From Vreelandella salicampi (lineage in GTDB: Bacteria; Pseudomonadota; Gammaproteobacteria; Pseudomonadales; Halomonadaceae), in contig NZ_JACCDF010000008.1 in assembly GCF_013415105.1 (NCBI RefSeq), forward strand, positions 123,289 through 187,288: a stretch of 64,000 nucleotides of DNA, written 5' to 3'. The notes beneath the pieces are model-generated. The model had not been told where the DNA came from. It saw only the letters and a program-made list of their open reading frames with translations, and did not search any database. Shown here in pieces: positions 9,170 to 19,782 of this stretch; within the stretch, counting starts at the first letter, position 1; every line of letters starts with the position of its first letter. Made by a program: the position numbers and the translations under genes.

Positions 9170-11269
9170 TTAGCGGCGTGCTTCCGGCGCGGGTAACGCT
9201 GAGCCCTGACGGCCCGATTCCAGAGTAAACCCACTGACTAGCTCGGCAAGGTGGTCGGCCTGGTCTTTTAGCTGCTCGGCAGCGGTGGTCGATTCCTGCA
9301 CCATGGCGGCGTTCTGCTGGGTCATTTGGTCCAGGTCGGTAACCGCCGTGCTGACCTGACTGATACCGTCATTTTGCTCGCTGGCAGCGGTGCTGATGTC
9401 GCCCAGCATCTGCGTGACTCGGGAGACGCTATCAGCGAGCTCGTGCATGGCGGCTTCGGCATCGCGCACCATTTTGGTGCCGCTTTCTACCTTACTGGCC
9501 GAGGCGTCGATGCGTTGGCGAATGTCCTTGGCGGCGTCGCTGCTGCGTGAGGCCAACTTGCGTACCTCATCGGCGACGACGGCAAACCCACGCCCGTGTT
9601 CGCCGGCGCGGGCGGCTTCCACCGAGGCGTTCAGGGCGAGCAGGTTAGTTTGGAAGGCGATGCCGTCAATTACGGAGACGATGCTTTGAATCTCACCGGA
9701 AGTGGTTTGAATATCATCCATAGTGGCCACTACCTGCTCAAAGGCCGCATCGGTGCGTCCCGCCAATTGCGAGGCGTTTTGTGAAAGGCCGCTGGCTTCT
9801 TGCGAGGCGCTGGTGGTGTGGGCCACAGTACTGCTGATTTCCTCCATGGCAGAGGACGTCTGTTGCAGGCTGGCAGCCGCTTGCTCGCTGCGACGTGATA
9901 GATCGCGACCGCCCTGGGTGATTTCATTGGCGGCGTGGTTCACCGAGGCGCTGCTGCGCTGAACGTCGAGCAGGATGGTTTGGATCTTTTCGGCAAACGC
10001 ATTGAACTGTTCCGCTACCGCCGCGCTTTCGTCGCGGCCATGTACCGGCAAGCGTTGAGTAAGGTCACCGTGGCCTGATGCGATCTCTTGCATACGGCTG
10101 GCGAGACGCTTGAGCGGGTGGGCAATACGGCCGCCTATCCACCACAGCGCCAATAGCCCCAGCGCGGTGACGATGAGGCCTACCAAGGTCATGACCATGG
10201 TATCGTGCCGACGCTGCTCACTCAGCACGTTTTGCAGGGCGTTAATGTCGGCCAACACGGCTTCTTCAGGCAGCTGTACCATTAATACCCAAGGCAATTC
10301 GCTGTCGCCGATAGTGATCGGCTGGTAGCGTTCCATCATGCCGTCGTGCGTCCCCCTTTGTAGGCGCTGTTGTTGAGCCGTGGTGGTCACGCGCTCCAGC
10401 ACGTTGTCGTCAAGCACAGCCTCGGCATGCTCACCCAACGCCTCGGTGCCTTGGGTGTCCGCCACTAGACCGCCTCGGCCGGCCACCAGCGCCATCCGTC
10501 CAGCGCCGTCGTAGAGCGATTGGTTGGCCTCTTCAAGGAGTTCCTGAATGAAGTTGAGTGATAGATCCACGCCTGCAGAGCCGCGAAATTCGCCATCCAC
10601 TACTATCGGCGCGTTGAAGGAAGTCACCAGTAGCGTCTCGCCGTCGTAGTCGTAAGACGCGGGATCGATGATGCACGGCGCCAGCGTTTCGCGGGGGCAA
10701 AGGTAGTATTCGCCTTCGCGTACGCCTGAGGCCATCAGCGATTGGCTTTCCATGGTGTCGCCTAGCGGCAGCACCGCTAACTCGCCGTCGTCGGTGCGGT
10801 ACCACCAGGGCATGAAGCGCCCGCTGCCGTCGTGGCCGTAGCGCTCGTCACCGGCAAAGCGCTCATCGTTGCCGAAGGCGTCGGGCTCCCAGCCAATGAA
10901 GGCATCCAGCAGCGCGGGGTTTTGCGCAACAGTGTTGCGCACCAAGTTGGACAGCTGGCGGCGGCTCAACCACAGCGCTTTCAGGCCTTCATCGTCCTCC
11001 TGGCTGATCAGCGCATTGGTGTCGGCCAGCTGGGTGGCCAGCGTCATAGCGTTGTCCAGTTCGCGCCGGATGCGCTCACCCTCAGCGCTGGCCACCGCGT
11101 CCAGGCGGGCTCCCAAGGCGCTTTCCAACAGCTCGCTGGTGTGTTGTTCCACGGTCTGCTGGGTGCGCGAGGTGGCGATCAGGTTGTAAACCACCAGGAC
11201 CACCACAATCGCTAGCAAACACGGACCGGCCAGGGCGAGGACGAAGGTGCGTAACGAACGAAAGTGCAT
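9170..11269 (-). CDS. Methyl-accepting chemotaxis protein with dCache sensor
   Basis: Membrane chemoreceptor of 699 residues. Order of parts: membrane helix at about 8-32 ([20 protein letters not shown]), periplasmic double-Cache sensor to about 350, second helix near 360-385 ([17 protein letters not shown]), HAMP, then the cytoplasmic signalling domain with the conserved tip [20 protein letters not shown]. The start is taken at the second ATG (11269), which has GGGAGGT 6 bp upstream. It follows the receptor gene at 11284 by 14 bp and was probably co-transcribed with it. The sensor holds two cysteines ([10 protein letters not shown]) that could form a disulfide. The ligand is unknown; dCache receptors often sense amino acids or amines. 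No C-terminal CheR pentapeptide is seen. Confidence 0.93.
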   Translation of the reverse strand: MHFRSLRTFVLALAGPCLLAIVVVLVVYNLIATSRTQQTVEQHTSELLESALGARLDAVASAEGERIRRELDNAMTLATQLADTNALISQEDDEGLKALWLSRRQLSNLVRNTVAQNPALLDAFIGWEPDAFGNDERFAGDERYGHDGSGRFMPWWYRTDDGELAVLPLGDTMESQSLMASGVREGEYYLCPRETLAPCIIDPASYDYDGETLLVTSFNAPIVVDGEFRGSAGVDLSLNFIQELLEEANQSLYDGAGRMALVAGRGGLVADTQGTEALGEHAEAVLDDNVLERVTTTAQQQRLQRGTHDGMMERYQPITIGDSELPWVLMVQLPEEAVLADINALQNVLSEQRRHDTMVMTLVGLIVTALGLLALWWIGGRIAHPLKRLASRMQEIASGHGDLTQRLPVHGRDESAAVAEQFNAFAEKIQTILLDVQRSSASVNHAANEITQGGRDLSRRSEQAAASLQQTSSAMEEISSTVAHTTSASQEASGLSQNASQLAGRTDAAFEQVVATMDDIQTTSGEIQSIVSVIDGIAFQTNLLALNASVEAARAGEHGRGFAVVADEVRKLASRSSDAAKDIRQRIDASASKVESGTKMVRDAEAAMHELADSVSRVTQMLGDISTAASEQNDGISQVSTAVTDLDQMTQQNAAMVQESTTAAEQLKDQADHLAELVSGFTLESGRQGSALPAPEARR

Positions 11270-11283
11270 CAACGACCTCCCAA

Positions 11284-13131
11284 TCAATACGCTTTAGGGG
11301 CATTGAGTGCTGGCGCTGAATCGCTCTGCGATAGCTTAAAGCGGCTGATGGCATCGGTGAGATGATCGGCCTGATCTTTGAGCTGCTCGGCTGCGGTGGT
11401 CGACTCCTCCACCATGGCGGCGTTTTCTTGCGTCATCCGATCAAGATCGGCCACTGCCACGTTTACCTGGCTGATACCGTCGCTTTGCTCGCTGGCGGCG
11501 GAGGTGATTTCCCCCAGCACATCGGTCACGCGGGTGATGTGGGTAACGATTTCTTCCATGGTTGCGCCGGCGTTTTGCACCAGCGTGGTGCCATTTTGAA
11601 CCTTGCTTTGGGAATCTTCGATCAGGTTTTTGATGTCGTTAGCTGCGTCGGTACTGCGTTGTGCCAATTTACGGACTTCTCCCGCCACCACGGCAAAACC
11701 GCGGCCTTGTTCACCGGCGCGTGCCGCTTCCACCGAGGCGTTGAGCGCCAGCAGATTGGTTTGGAAAGCGATGCTATCCATCAGCGTGACGATTTCGCCG
11801 ATTTTCCCCGATGACTGGGCGATGTCTTCCATCGTCGACGTGACCTGCGACACCGCCTGACCGCCTTTAGCTGCCACGTCCGATGCAGCCTGCGACAGCT
11901 GGTTGGCTTGCTGGGCGGACGACGAGGTGTGCTCGACCGTGCTGGTAATCTCCTCCATTGAGGCGGAGGTTTGTTGCAGGCTAGAGGCGGTATTTTCGGT
12001 ACGGCGCGATAAATCCTGGCCGCCGTTGGCGATTTCCGTGGCCGCGTTGTGAACCGCTTCACTACTGGAACGAACATCCAGCAGCACCGCGTCCATGGTG
12101 GCGACAAAGCGGTTAAACGCTGCGGCGATTTGGGACACTTCGTCGTTGCCCTCTTCGGGTAAACGTTGGGTGAGGTCGCCCTCGCCCGAGGCAATGCTGT
12201 TCATGGCATCGCGCACGGAAAGCAAACGCCGTAGCAGCAACTTGAGCAGCAGGCTAAGCACGACAGCCGTTAAGGCAGCCACAACCACGAGCGTGATGGT
12301 GGAAGTAGTGGCGATAGCGCGTAGCCCCGCAGTGGCTTCATGTTCGTCGAGTGCCACCATTAACTGCCAGCCGCTGTCACCGCCGATGTTGCCACCTAGC
12401 AGGCGTTTATCGCTGTCTTCAAGTGTCATGGGCGTGGGTTGGTCGGCTTGGGTAATGGCGCGCAACTTATCAGGCGTTAAGGCGCTACTGATGACGTCGG
12501 CGCCCTCTAAGGTGAGTTCCGCATTTGGGTGGGCCACCAAGGTGCCATCGGCGGTGGTCAAAAAGGCGAAACTTGAATCCGTCGGGGCGATATTGGCTAC
12601 GATCTCAACCACCTCGTTAATGGTGATGTCGGCGCCAATCACGGCGGTGAGTTCGCCGTCTGCATAATAAGGTCTGGCAAAGGTCACCACGAGATCGCCG
12701 GTCTGTGCATCTACATACGGTGCCGTAATGATGGTGTCCCGCTTGGAAACGGCGGCCTTGTACCACGGGCGCTCGCGTGGGTCGAAGTTACTCGGAGGCT
12801 GCCAGCCGTTAAAAAAGATCGTCTCGCCTGTATCGGCGTAGCCAATGTAAGTGGCCATAAAATCGCCGGAGGTGGTGAGCTGGCGCAGGGCGGCGCGTGG
12901 ATCGTCGCTCTGGGCTGCTTCATCCATGCTTTTGAGCATGGAGCGGCGTGCATTAAACCACTCGTTAAGCGCTTGCGTGTTGCCATTGACGACCGCGTTG
13001 AGATTGCGGCTAATTTGGGCGTTGTTGTGATGTTTTACCGTGGAATAGCTAACGATGCCATTGGCGATAAGGGCGAAGGCGACCGCCGCTAGAGCAGCGA
13101 GCAGGATGCGGACTCTTAGGGATGCAAACAT
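11284..13131 (-). CDS. Methyl-accepting chemotaxis protein with dCache sensor
   Basis: Chemoreceptor of 615 residues with a membrane helix at 8-27, a dCache_1 periplasmic domain containing the PDC motif [13 protein letters not shown] and [18 protein letters not shown], a second helix near 275-300 ([19 protein letters not shown]), HAMP with GDLTQRLP, and a signalling domain with tip [20 protein letters not shown]. It is the first gene of the tandem receptor set and the likely parent-type of the decayed copy at 7578-9050, sharing [14 protein letters not shown] exactly. The 5-prime flank carries the terminator of the upstream attachment-family gene, so the promoter must lie in the short gap 13132-13155 or reading through occurs. 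Confidence 0.94.
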   Translation of the reverse strand: MFASLRVRILLAALAAVAFALIANGIVSYSTVKHHNNAQISRNLNAVVNGNTQALNEWFNARRSMLKSMDEAAQSDDPRAALRQLTTSGDFMATYIGYADTGETIFFNGWQPPSNFDPRERPWYKAAVSKRDTIITAPYVDAQTGDLVVTFARPYYADGELTAVIGADITINEVVEIVANIAPTDSSFAFLTTADGTLVAHPNAELTLEGADVISSALTPDKLRAITQADQPTPMTLEDSDKRLLGGNIGGDSGWQLMVALDEHEATAGLRAIATTSTITLVVVAALTAVVLSLLLKLLLRRLLSVRDAMNSIASGEGDLTQRLPEEGNDEVSQIAAAFNRFVATMDAVLLDVRSSSEAVHNAATEIANGGQDLSRRTENTASSLQQTSASMEEITSTVEHTSSSAQQANQLSQAASDVAAKGGQAVSQVTSTMEDIAQSSGKIGEIVTLMDSIAFQTNLLALNASVEAARAGEQGRGFAVVAGEVRKLAQRSTDAANDIKNLIEDSQSKVQNGTTLVQNAGATMEEIVTHITRVTDVLGEITSAASEQSDGISQVNVAVADLDRMTQENAAMVEESTTAAEQLKDQADHLTDAISRFKLSQSDSAPALNAPKAY

Positions 13132-13155
13132 GGTGGCTCTCAGGATCAGGAGGCA

Positions 13156-13186
13156 AGAAAAAGCCGCGCGTGTGCCACGCGGCTTT
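13156..13186 (-). terminator. Terminator of the attachment-family gene
   Basis: On the minus strand AAAGCCGCG and CGCGGCTTT pair and are followed by further T residues. It lies between the attachment-family gene and the chemoreceptor start. Confidence 0.7.
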
Positions 13187-13254
13187 GACGGAAACCCCCT
13201 ATATCGGCCGAGATGGCCACTTCTTTAGTTGTAAGCGAAAAACGGTTTATGTCA

Positions 13255-13686
13255 TTAACGCAGATCCCTAACAGCGTCTTGAATATTCGCCAGCGAAGAC
13301 TTGGTTAAGTCTTTTGACAGCGTGTGAATGATGAGCTTTTGTGTGGTTGCGTCGATTTTTTCACGCAATAGACCTAAGAACTTGGGTGGGGCAACCAGTA
13401 CAAGCTTGCTGATCTGGTTTTCTGTGCGCGCGCTATAGAGACGCTGGGCGACCTCCTTGGCGAATAACTCGTTTTCATGCTGTGACGCGCTACCTTCTTC
13501 ACCGGAGGAGCGTGAGGTGGAGGACATGGATTCGTGGACATCCGCACCGCGACGGTCGGTGATCAAATCGCCTTCGTGTAGGCGTCCTTCTGCGTGGACT
13601 AAGCTCTCCTGTTCTTCTAGCGTTAATGCGTCGCGGGTAAAAATGCGTGCGCGTGCGGCGTCAGCTACCACGATGTAGGTTGTCAT
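13255..13686 (-). CDS. Host attachment family protein
   Basis: A 143-residue cytoplasmic protein of the family named after Agrobacterium proteins required for attachment to host cells (PF10116-type). Typical parts are the N-terminal MTTYIVVADAARARIF, the RLHEGDLITDRRGADVHES middle and the C-terminal LVLVAPPKFLGLLRE followed by the SLANIQDAVR tail. The fold resembles release-factor eRF1 domain 2-like proteins, and many non-pathogens carry it as a stress-associated gene, so attachment is probably not its general role. It stands alone between the chemoreceptors and the diguanylate cyclase, with a terminator behind it. Confidence 0.88.
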   Translation of the reverse strand: MTTYIVVADAARARIFTRDALTLEEQESLVHAEGRLHEGDLITDRRGADVHESMSSTSRSSGEEGSASQHENELFAKEVAQRLYSARTENQISKLVLVAPPKFLGLLREKIDATTQKLIIHTLSKDLTKSSLANIQDAVRDLR

Positions 13687-13816
13687 CTTACGCTTTCTCC
13701 TTTTCTTCGCTCATGCTTACCTTCGTCTCTCTTACCATGGCAAGCGTTTGTAATTTGGTCAAACGTAAGCGAACAGCGCTAATGCAAATTAACCTTACTG
13801 TGCTAGGCTCAATGCG

Positions 13817-15325
13817 TTGAACAATGCTGAGACGCGTCTGACTATGCCCGCTCCTCTTACTCCCGATGCCCCACGTTTACTCGATGCGCTTGCTACCGGT
13901 AGCGCGGCGTTACTGCAACGGCGTTTTTGGAGCAACGGGGTGAACCAGCTGTTGGAGGCGCTGGGTGAGGCTTCGGGCGTTAGCCGCGTATGGATTTTTC
14001 AGCTGTTAGAGCGCTCTGCTAGCGGCGTGCTCCAAGACTACGTGTTTGAGTGGGTTGCCACGCCTGGCTACCGCCAGTTGACGCAAAAGCGTTTTCGCTT
14101 TTTCACCACGGCGATTGATGACCCTGAGTACGCCGATATGGTCACGCGCCGGGCGCGCGGTGATGCCCACACCTGCATAGTCTCTCAACTGCCTAATGGC
14201 TCGCTGCGCGAGCACCTAGAGAGCCAGAGCATTCGCTCTATGGTGACGGTGCCCATTATGCTCAACGGCCAGTGGTGGGGCACACTCGGGTTTGACGATT
14301 GCGAGCACGAAGTGGCTTGGGAAGGCCCCGGGCTGCAAGCATTAACCATTGCCGCGGAGCTGATTGCCTCAGCGATCTACCGCCACCAGCTCAATAGTCG
14401 CAAGCGGCAGGTCGATTTGCTCCAACGTGTTGCCGCCTGCGGCGCCTGGGAAATTAACCCCGCCAGTGGCGCTACTTGGTGCTCTTCGGGACTGTTAGCC
14501 ACCCTTGGCTACCCGCCGGATTACGCCCGGCTGCCGCTACGGCGGCTTTTAGCTCATATCGTGCCAGAAGACCGTCGCGCGCTATGGATGCTTTTGCGCC
14601 ACTGCTGCGGTGTGTGTAACAGCAGTTGCCGTTTAGATGTGCGCCTGATCGACCAGCAAGGAGAAATCCGCTGGCACGAACTGGTGCTGGAAGCCAATTA
14701 CGTCTCCGGCGGGCGGCTCGCGGATATAGCCGGCTTGGCGATTGATATTTCGCAGCGCAAACAAGGCGAAGTGCAGGCGCAGACCGAGGCCGAGTTTGAT
14801 GAGTTGACCGGCGCGCATAACCGCCGTGGCATGGTGCGTTATATTCGTGAGCTATTAGATAGCCAGAAGTGCCAGCGCCCGTATTTACTGCTGCTGGACA
14901 TTGATCACTTCAAAAGCATTAACGACCGCTACGGCCACCCCGCCGGCGATGTGCTGCTCAAAACACTCGCCAAGCGCCTCGCCGGGGAACTTCGTCCTGA
15001 TGACTGCCTGGTGCGCTTAGGTGGGGAAGAATTTGCCGTGGTCGCCGCTGAGCTGGGTGAAGCCCAGGTGCTTCAGCTCGCTGAGCGCCTGCGCAACTGT
15101 ATTGCCGAGGACCCGTTTGTGCTCAATGCCCTGCCCGGCATTGGGGGCACACTGAATGCTCGCAAGGTCAGTGTGCCGATGACGGTCAGCCTGGGCGTGG
15201 CCACCATGATGCCGGGTGGGAGTGTCGGCCACTGCCAATCGATGGCCATCGCCCAAGCGGACCAAGCGCTTTACATCGCCAAAGAGAGCGGCCGTAACCG
15301 TGTGGTCGCCTATTGGCAGCGCTAG
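13817..15325 (+). CDS. Diguanylate cyclase with GAF and PAS domains
   Basis: Cytoplasmic enzyme that makes cyclic di-GMP from two GTP. In order: GAF-type sensor (about residues 20-190, with VPIMLNGQWWGTLGFDDCEHE), PAS/PAC domain (about 195-315), and GGDEF catalytic domain (about 325-500) with the active GGEEF signature in LVRLGGEEFAVVAAEL near residue 400. The inhibitory I-site RxxD is present as RPDD five residues before GGEEF, so product feedback is expected. No membrane helix is seen. The start may be TTG at 13817 or ATG at 13844; neither has a strong ribosome site. It may tune motility together with the neighbouring chemoreceptors, by context only. Confidence 0.92.
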   Translation: MNNAETRLTMPAPLTPDAPRLLDALATGSAALLQRRFWSNGVNQLLEALGEASGVSRVWIFQLLERSASGVLQDYVFEWVATPGYRQLTQKRFRFFTTAIDDPEYADMVTRRARGDAHTCIVSQLPNGSLREHLESQSIRSMVTVPIMLNGQWWGTLGFDDCEHEVAWEGPGLQALTIAAELIASAIYRHQLNSRKRQVDLLQRVAACGAWEINPASGATWCSSGLLATLGYPPDYARLPLRRLLAHIVPEDRRALWMLLRHCCGVCNSSCRLDVRLIDQQGEIRWHELVLEANYVSGGRLADIAGLAIDISQRKQGEVQAQTEAEFDELTGAHNRRGMVRYIRELLDSQKCQRPYLLLLDIDHFKSINDRYGHPAGDVLLKTLAKRLAGELRPDDCLVRLGGEEFAVVAAELGEAQVLQLAERLRNCIAEDPFVLNALPGIGGTLNARKVSVPMTVSLGVATMMPGGSVGHCQSMAIAQADQALYIAKESGRNRVVAYWQR

Positions 15326-15332
15326 GCGTAAG

Positions 15333-16094
15333 TTAATGCCCCAGAATCTGGCTTAAGAACAACTGAGTACGTTCAGACTGGGGGTTATTGAAGAACGGCT
15401 CAGGTGCGTTTTCTTCAATGATTTGCCCCTGATCCATAAAGATCACCCGGTCGGCCACGGTTTTGGCGAAGCCCATTTCGTGGGTAACACAGATCATGGT
15501 CATGCCTTCCTCGGCCAGCTCCACCATGACGTCCAGCACTTCTTTGATCATCTCGGGATCAAGCGCTGACGTTGGTTCGTCGAACAGCATTACGTCCGGG
15601 TGCATGCACAGCGAGCGGGCAATCGCCACGCGCTGCTGCTGACCGCCGGAAAGCTGCCCCGGGTACTTGGTGGCCTGCTCGGCAATGCGAACCCGCTCCA
15701 GGTACTGCATGGCCAGTTCTTCCGCTTCTTTGCGCGGCTTTTTCTGCACCCACATTGGCGCGATGCAGCAGTTTTCCAGCACCGATAAATGCGGGAACAG
15801 GTTGAAGTGCTGAAACACCATGCCGACGCTGCGGCGAATCTGCTCAATACGCTTGACGTCTTGGGTCAGCGGCACACCGCCCACGACGATGTCCCCTTTT
15901 TGGTGCTCTTCAAGGTGGTTGATACAGCGAATCAGCGTTGATTTACCCGAGCCCGAGGGGCCGCACACCACGATACGCTCGCCGCGCTTGACCTCAAGGT
16001 AGATATCTCGCAGTACGTGGAAATCGCCGAACCACTTATTGACGTTGTTCATCTCGACCATCAGGTCGGAGGCGTTGGTGGCTGCTTGTGTCAT
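15333..16094 (-). CDS. aapP: Amino-acid ABC transporter ATP-binding protein AapP
   Basis: ATPase of a polar amino-acid importer, 253 residues. Walker A (GPSGSGKST), the signature [13 protein letters not shown], Walker B ([13 protein letters not shown]) and the switch histidine in ICVTHEMGF are all intact. It is the last gene of aapJQMP, 48 bp after aapM, and ends 7 bp from the convergent diguanylate cyclase gene. The set resembles the broad-specificity L-amino-acid transporter Aap of rhizobia and the equivalent in gammaproteobacteria. Confidence 0.95.
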   Translation of the reverse strand: MTQAATNASDLMVEMNNVNKWFGDFHVLRDIYLEVKRGERIVVCGPSGSGKSTLIRCINHLEEHQKGDIVVGGVPLTQDVKRIEQIRRSVGMVFQHFNLFPHLSVLENCCIAPMWVQKKPRKEAEELAMQYLERVRIAEQATKYPGQLSGGQQQRVAIARSLCMHPDVMLFDEPTSALDPEMIKEVLDVMVELAEEGMTMICVTHEMGFAKTVADRVIFMDQGQIIEENAPEPFFNNPQSERTQLFLSQILGH

Positions 16095-16142
16095 ATTGAA
16101 ATCCTACTCAAAACCTGAAGGTTTAAACGTATAAAAGCGACA

Positions 16143-17243
16143 TTACTGCTTATGACCGGTATTTAGCTTGCGTTCCAGGTACTGGCTGTACCGCGACATG
16201 CTGAAACAGAAGATCCAGAACACGAACGCGGCAAAGACATAGCCCTCTATCGAGAAGCCCAGCCAACGTGAGTCGGAAAGCGCCGCTTGCACGATGCCCA
16301 ACAGATCAAACAGCCCGATGATCATCACCAGCGTGGTGTCTTTAAACAGCGAGATAAACGTATTGACGATACCGGGAATCATCATCTTTAGCGCCTGGGG
16401 CATGATGATCAGGCCCATGCGCTTCCAATACGTCATCCCCAGCGCCGCCGCGGCTTCATCCTGGCCTTTGGGTATTGCCTGCAAGCCACCGCGAATGACC
16501 TCGGCCATGTAGGCACTTTGGAACAGCGTTAAGCCGATCAAGGCACGTATGAGACGGTCGATGTTAATCTCTGAGGGTAAAAACAGCGGCAGCATCACCG
16601 ACGCCATGAACAGGATGGTGATGAGCGGTACGCCGCGCCAGAACTCGATGAATATCACACAGAAGGTTTTGACGATGGGCATGTTGGAGCGTCGTCCAAG
16701 CGCTAACACAATGCCAATGGGTAACGCGCCAATCATCCCCACGCTTGCCAGCAGCAGCGTCAGCATCAAGCCGCCCCAGCGGTGGGTGGAAACGCGCGGA
16801 AGGTCAAAATAGCCGCCGTGTAAAAGCACATAGGCAACAACCGGGAAGCCCAACAAGGCAAACACGGTTACCCAGCGCTTAAACGGCAGGCGCGGAATCA
16901 CCATCCAGGCAATAATGCCCGCGAACATGGCAAAGACAATGTTGGCGCGCCAATACTCCTCGCTGGGGTAGAGGCCGTAAATGAACTGCGAAAAGCGGGC
17001 ATTGACGAATACCCAACAGGCGCCCACCCGTGAACAGTCCTCACGGCTATCGCCTATCCAGTCGGCATTAATAAACGCCCATTGGATCGTTGGCACCAAC
17101 AGCAGATACAGAACATACAAGCCTAATAGCGTGAACAGGCTATTGATGGGGCCGTTGAACAGGTTGCCGCGTAGCCAGCCGATGGGGCCAATGGTGCCTT
17201 TCGGGGCCGGCTGCTCAGGTATCATATCTTTGTTGTGAATCAT
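16143..17243 (-). CDS. aapM: Amino-acid ABC transporter permease AapM
   Basis: Inner-membrane permease of 366 residues, longer than simple HisM-type permeases because of an N-terminal extension with two or three extra helices (LFTLLGLYVLYLLLVPTIQW), which marks the AapM family. The C-terminal half carries the binding-protein-dependent permease domain with the EAA-type loop EVIRGGLQAIPKGQDEAAAALGM that contacts AapP. The start ATG has GGAGGCGAC upstream and lies 15 bp after aapQ. Confidence 0.94.
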   Translation of the reverse strand: MIHNKDMIPEQPAPKGTIGPIGWLRGNLFNGPINSLFTLLGLYVLYLLLVPTIQWAFINADWIGDSREDCSRVGACWVFVNARFSQFIYGLYPSEEYWRANIVFAMFAGIIAWMVIPRLPFKRWVTVFALLGFPVVAYVLLHGGYFDLPRVSTHRWGGLMLTLLLASVGMIGALPIGIVLALGRRSNMPIVKTFCVIFIEFWRGVPLITILFMASVMLPLFLPSEINIDRLIRALIGLTLFQSAYMAEVIRGGLQAIPKGQDEAAAALGMTYWKRMGLIIMPQALKMMIPGIVNTFISLFKDTTLVMIIGLFDLLGIVQAALSDSRWLGFSIEGYVFAAFVFWIFCFSMSRYSQYLERKLNTGHKQ

Positions 17244-17258
17244 AAAGTCGCCTCCGGC

Positions 17259-18452
17259 CTAGCGTTCGACCAGCGCAACGCGAGCGTTGAACCAGTTCAT
17301 GAACATGGACACCAGCAAGCTGATGATCAGATAAACCGCCATGGTCATGGCAATCACTTCGATGGCCTGACCGGTTTGGTTAAGCGTGGTGCCAGCAAAC
17401 ACCGAGACGAGGTCGGGGTAGCCGATGGCGGTGGCCAGTGACGAGTTTTTAATCAGGTTGAGATATTGACTGGTAAGCGGTGGAATAATCACCCGCATGG
17501 CTTGGGGAATCACCACCAGACGTAGCACTAACTTGCGCGGCAAACTGAGTGCCTGTGCCGCCTCCGTTTGGCCATGGGGAATGGCCTGGATGCCCGAGCG
17601 CACAATTTCGGCAATGAACGACGCGGTGTAGATAGAAAGCGCCAACCACAGGGCTAAAAATTCGGGAATGATGGTGATCCCACCGCCAAAATTAAAGCCG
17701 CGCAGTACCGGCATCTCCCAGGTGACCGGTACGCCGGTAACGACCAACACCAGCAGCGGGAGGCCAAAAATAATCACTAGCGACATCCAGAAAACCGGCA
17801 AGCGCTTGCCGGTGGCTTCGTGGCGTCGCTTGTTCCAGATAACCAGCGCGATGCTAGCCACGATTGCCACAATGAACGTGGCCGGGATCAACCCGAACCC
17901 CGACTCAAACAGCGGTTGAGGTAGGTACAGCCCGCGCACGTTCAGAAAAATAGCCTCGCCGAACGCCATGCTCTCTCTGGCGCTGGGTAAGGTACGCAGG
18001 ACGGCGAAGTACCAGAAGAAAATCTGCAACAGCAGCGGAATATTACGGAAGGTTTCGATGTAGGCGTTGGCTAGCTTAGCGATCAGCCAATTGGGCGATA
18101 ACCGCGCAATACCGACGATAAAGCCAATAATCGAGGCGGCCAGCACCCCCAATCCACCCACCAACAGCGTATTGAGCAAGCCAATCACGAAGGTGCGGCC
18201 ATAGCTGCTTTGGGAAGAGTACTCGATTAAGGTTTGGCCAATACCAAAGCCGGCTGTGTCACTCAGGAAGCCAAAGCCGGTGGTGATACCGCGGGCCTCC
18301 AGGTTGGCTTGGGTATTGCCAATAATGTAGATCAGGAAAGCCGCGACAACGGCGACTAAAATGAGCTGAAAAATAAGCGCGCGTTTAGCGCGGTCTCGCC
18401 AAAACGGCGGCTTGTGGCCGGCGGGGCGAGCGTCGTTGGGTCGTACAGACAT
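17259..18452 (-). CDS. aapQ: Amino-acid ABC transporter permease AapQ
   Basis: Partner permease of AapM, 397 residues. It has a first helix near residues 25-45 (ALIFQLILVAVVAAFLIYII), a long family-specific middle and the permease domain with EAA loop EIVRSGIQAIPHGQTEAAQAL. The start is placed at the ATG 18452 rather than the TTG upstream because homologues begin near this point and GGAGACG precedes it. A hairpin in the 88-bp gap after aapJ probably lowers expression of the membrane genes relative to the binding protein. Confidence 0.93.
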   Translation of the reverse strand: MSVRPNDARPAGHKPPFWRDRAKRALIFQLILVAVVAAFLIYIIGNTQANLEARGITTGFGFLSDTAGFGIGQTLIEYSSQSSYGRTFVIGLLNTLLVGGLGVLAASIIGFIVGIARLSPNWLIAKLANAYIETFRNIPLLLQIFFWYFAVLRTLPSARESMAFGEAIFLNVRGLYLPQPLFESGFGLIPATFIVAIVASIALVIWNKRRHEATGKRLPVFWMSLVIIFGLPLLVLVVTGVPVTWEMPVLRGFNFGGGITIIPEFLALWLALSIYTASFIAEIVRSGIQAIPHGQTEAAQALSLPRKLVLRLVVIPQAMRVIIPPLTSQYLNLIKNSSLATAIGYPDLVSVFAGTTLNQTGQAIEVIAMTMAVYLIISLLVSMFMNWFNARVALVER

Positions 18453-18487
18453 GGGTGGCGTCTCCGCTATACGGAAGGTCAATCAGA

Positions 18488-18523
18488 TGGCCCGCCATGC
18501 ACTTGAACAAGAGCGGCGGGCCA
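18488..18523 (-). terminator. Attenuator-type hairpin between aapJ and aapQ
   Basis: TGGCCCGCC and GGCGGGCCA form a 9-bp perfect stem without a following T-run. Such hairpins stabilise the binding-protein message and reduce read-through in ABC operons. Confidence 0.6.
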
Positions 18524-18540
18524 GGGGTCAAGCGAGACGC

Positions 18541-19566
18541 TTAGCGAATCGGCGGTGCGTACTGTAAGCCACCTTCGGTCCAGAGCTTGTTGATGCCGCG
18601 CTCAATTTCCAGCGGTGAGTCCATGCCCACGTTGCGGTCGAAGCTTTGGCCGTAGTTGCCTACTTGGCTGATGATGTTGTAAGCCCAATCGGCTTCAAGG
18701 TTCATGCCTTCGCCATAGTTGCCGTCTTCGCCCAGCAGACGCGCGATATTGGGGTTTTCAGATTCCAGCATCTCGTCCACGTTATCGCTGTTAACGCCTA
18801 ACTCTTCGGCGTTAAGCATCGCGAACAGCGACCACTTGACGATGTTGAACCAAGTGTCGTCGCCTTGGCGAACCACAGGGCCTAGCGGCTCTTTGGAGAT
18901 AACGTCCGAGAGAATCATAGAGGTTGAGGGATCGCTAAGCTGAATACGCAGCGCAGCCAGTTGCGATGTATCGGAGGTCAGCACGTCACAGCGGCCGGCT
19001 TGGTAGCCACCTACGGTTTGCTCCGAGGTATCAAAGACGATGGGGTTGAATTCCATGTCATTGGCACGGAAGTAGTCGGCCAGGTTCAGCTCGGTGGTGG
19101 TGCCGGACTGGATACAAATAGAGGCGCCGTCGAGTTCATCAACACTGGTAATGTTCAGGTCGCTAGGCACCATGAAACCCTGGCCGTCGTAGAAGGTAAC
19201 GCCGGTGAAGTTAAGGCCCAGAGTGGTATCGCGAGTGGTGGTCCAGGTGGTGTTGCGTGAAAGCACGTCAACTTCGCCAGACTGCAGCGCGGTGAAACGC
19301 TCCACTGCGTTGAGTGAAATGTAGTTAACCGCCTCTGAGTCGCCGAGTACTGCTGCTGCTACAGCGCGGCAAACGTCAACGTCGATCCCTTGCCAGTTAC
19401 CGTCGTCATCCGGTGCAGAAAAGCCGGGCAAACCATCGCTGACGCCACACTGGACGGCACCGCGTTCCATGGTGTCTTCCAAGGTATCGGCTTGAGCGGT
19501 GGCGGCACCGGCTAACGTAATGGCACCCGTGGAGGCCAGTAGGACTAGGTGTTTCTTGTTCAACAT
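18541..19566 (-). CDS. aapJ: Amino-acid ABC transporter substrate-binding protein AapJ
   Basis: Periplasmic binding protein of 341 residues. A signal peptide covers residues 1-26 (ending AATAQA). The SBP_bac_3 fold follows, with QCGVSDGLPGFSAPDD, the DVDVCRAVAAAVLG helix, SICIQSGTTTELNL and the family-typical C-terminal NYGQSFDRNVG and APPIR. GGGGAACG precedes the ATG. It is first in aapJQMP and probably the most expressed gene. The 216-bp region upstream (19567-19782) should hold the promoter; I could not assign one with confidence. Confidence 0.95.
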   Translation of the reverse strand: MLNKKHLVLLASTGAITLAGAATAQADTLEDTMERGAVQCGVSDGLPGFSAPDDDGNWQGIDVDVCRAVAAAVLGDSEAVNYISLNAVERFTALQSGEVDVLSRNTTWTTTRDTTLGLNFTGVTFYDGQGFMVPSDLNITSVDELDGASICIQSGTTTELNLADYFRANDMEFNPIVFDTSEQTVGGYQAGRCDVLTSDTSQLAALRIQLSDPSTSMILSDVISKEPLGPVVRQGDDTWFNIVKWSLFAMLNAEELGVNSDNVDEMLESENPNIARLLGEDGNYGEGMNLEADWAYNIISQVGNYGQSFDRNVGMDSPLEIERGINKLWTEGGLQYAPPIR

Positions 19567-19782
19567 GGTCGTTCCCCTTACTCGATTTAATGTCGTTATG
19601 CATGCAGATGCATGACACTAAAAACTAGCAAGGAATGTGCCAAAGAAGATACGCCGGCGAATTCAGCGGTTTTCAACGTAAAGTCAGCGATGTTGCACGT
19701 AGGTATTGTTGCAAAACGTGCATCGGGTGGCTAAGCGCTGCACTTTATTGGTGCGTGTGCGTGCAGCGCGCCGCTGGACTTA

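Noticed and set aside
19700..19720. Sigma-54-like element before aapJ (ATGCACGTTTTGCAA on the minus strand)
   Set aside because: The space between the -24 and -12 elements is two bases too short, which sigma-54 does not tolerate.
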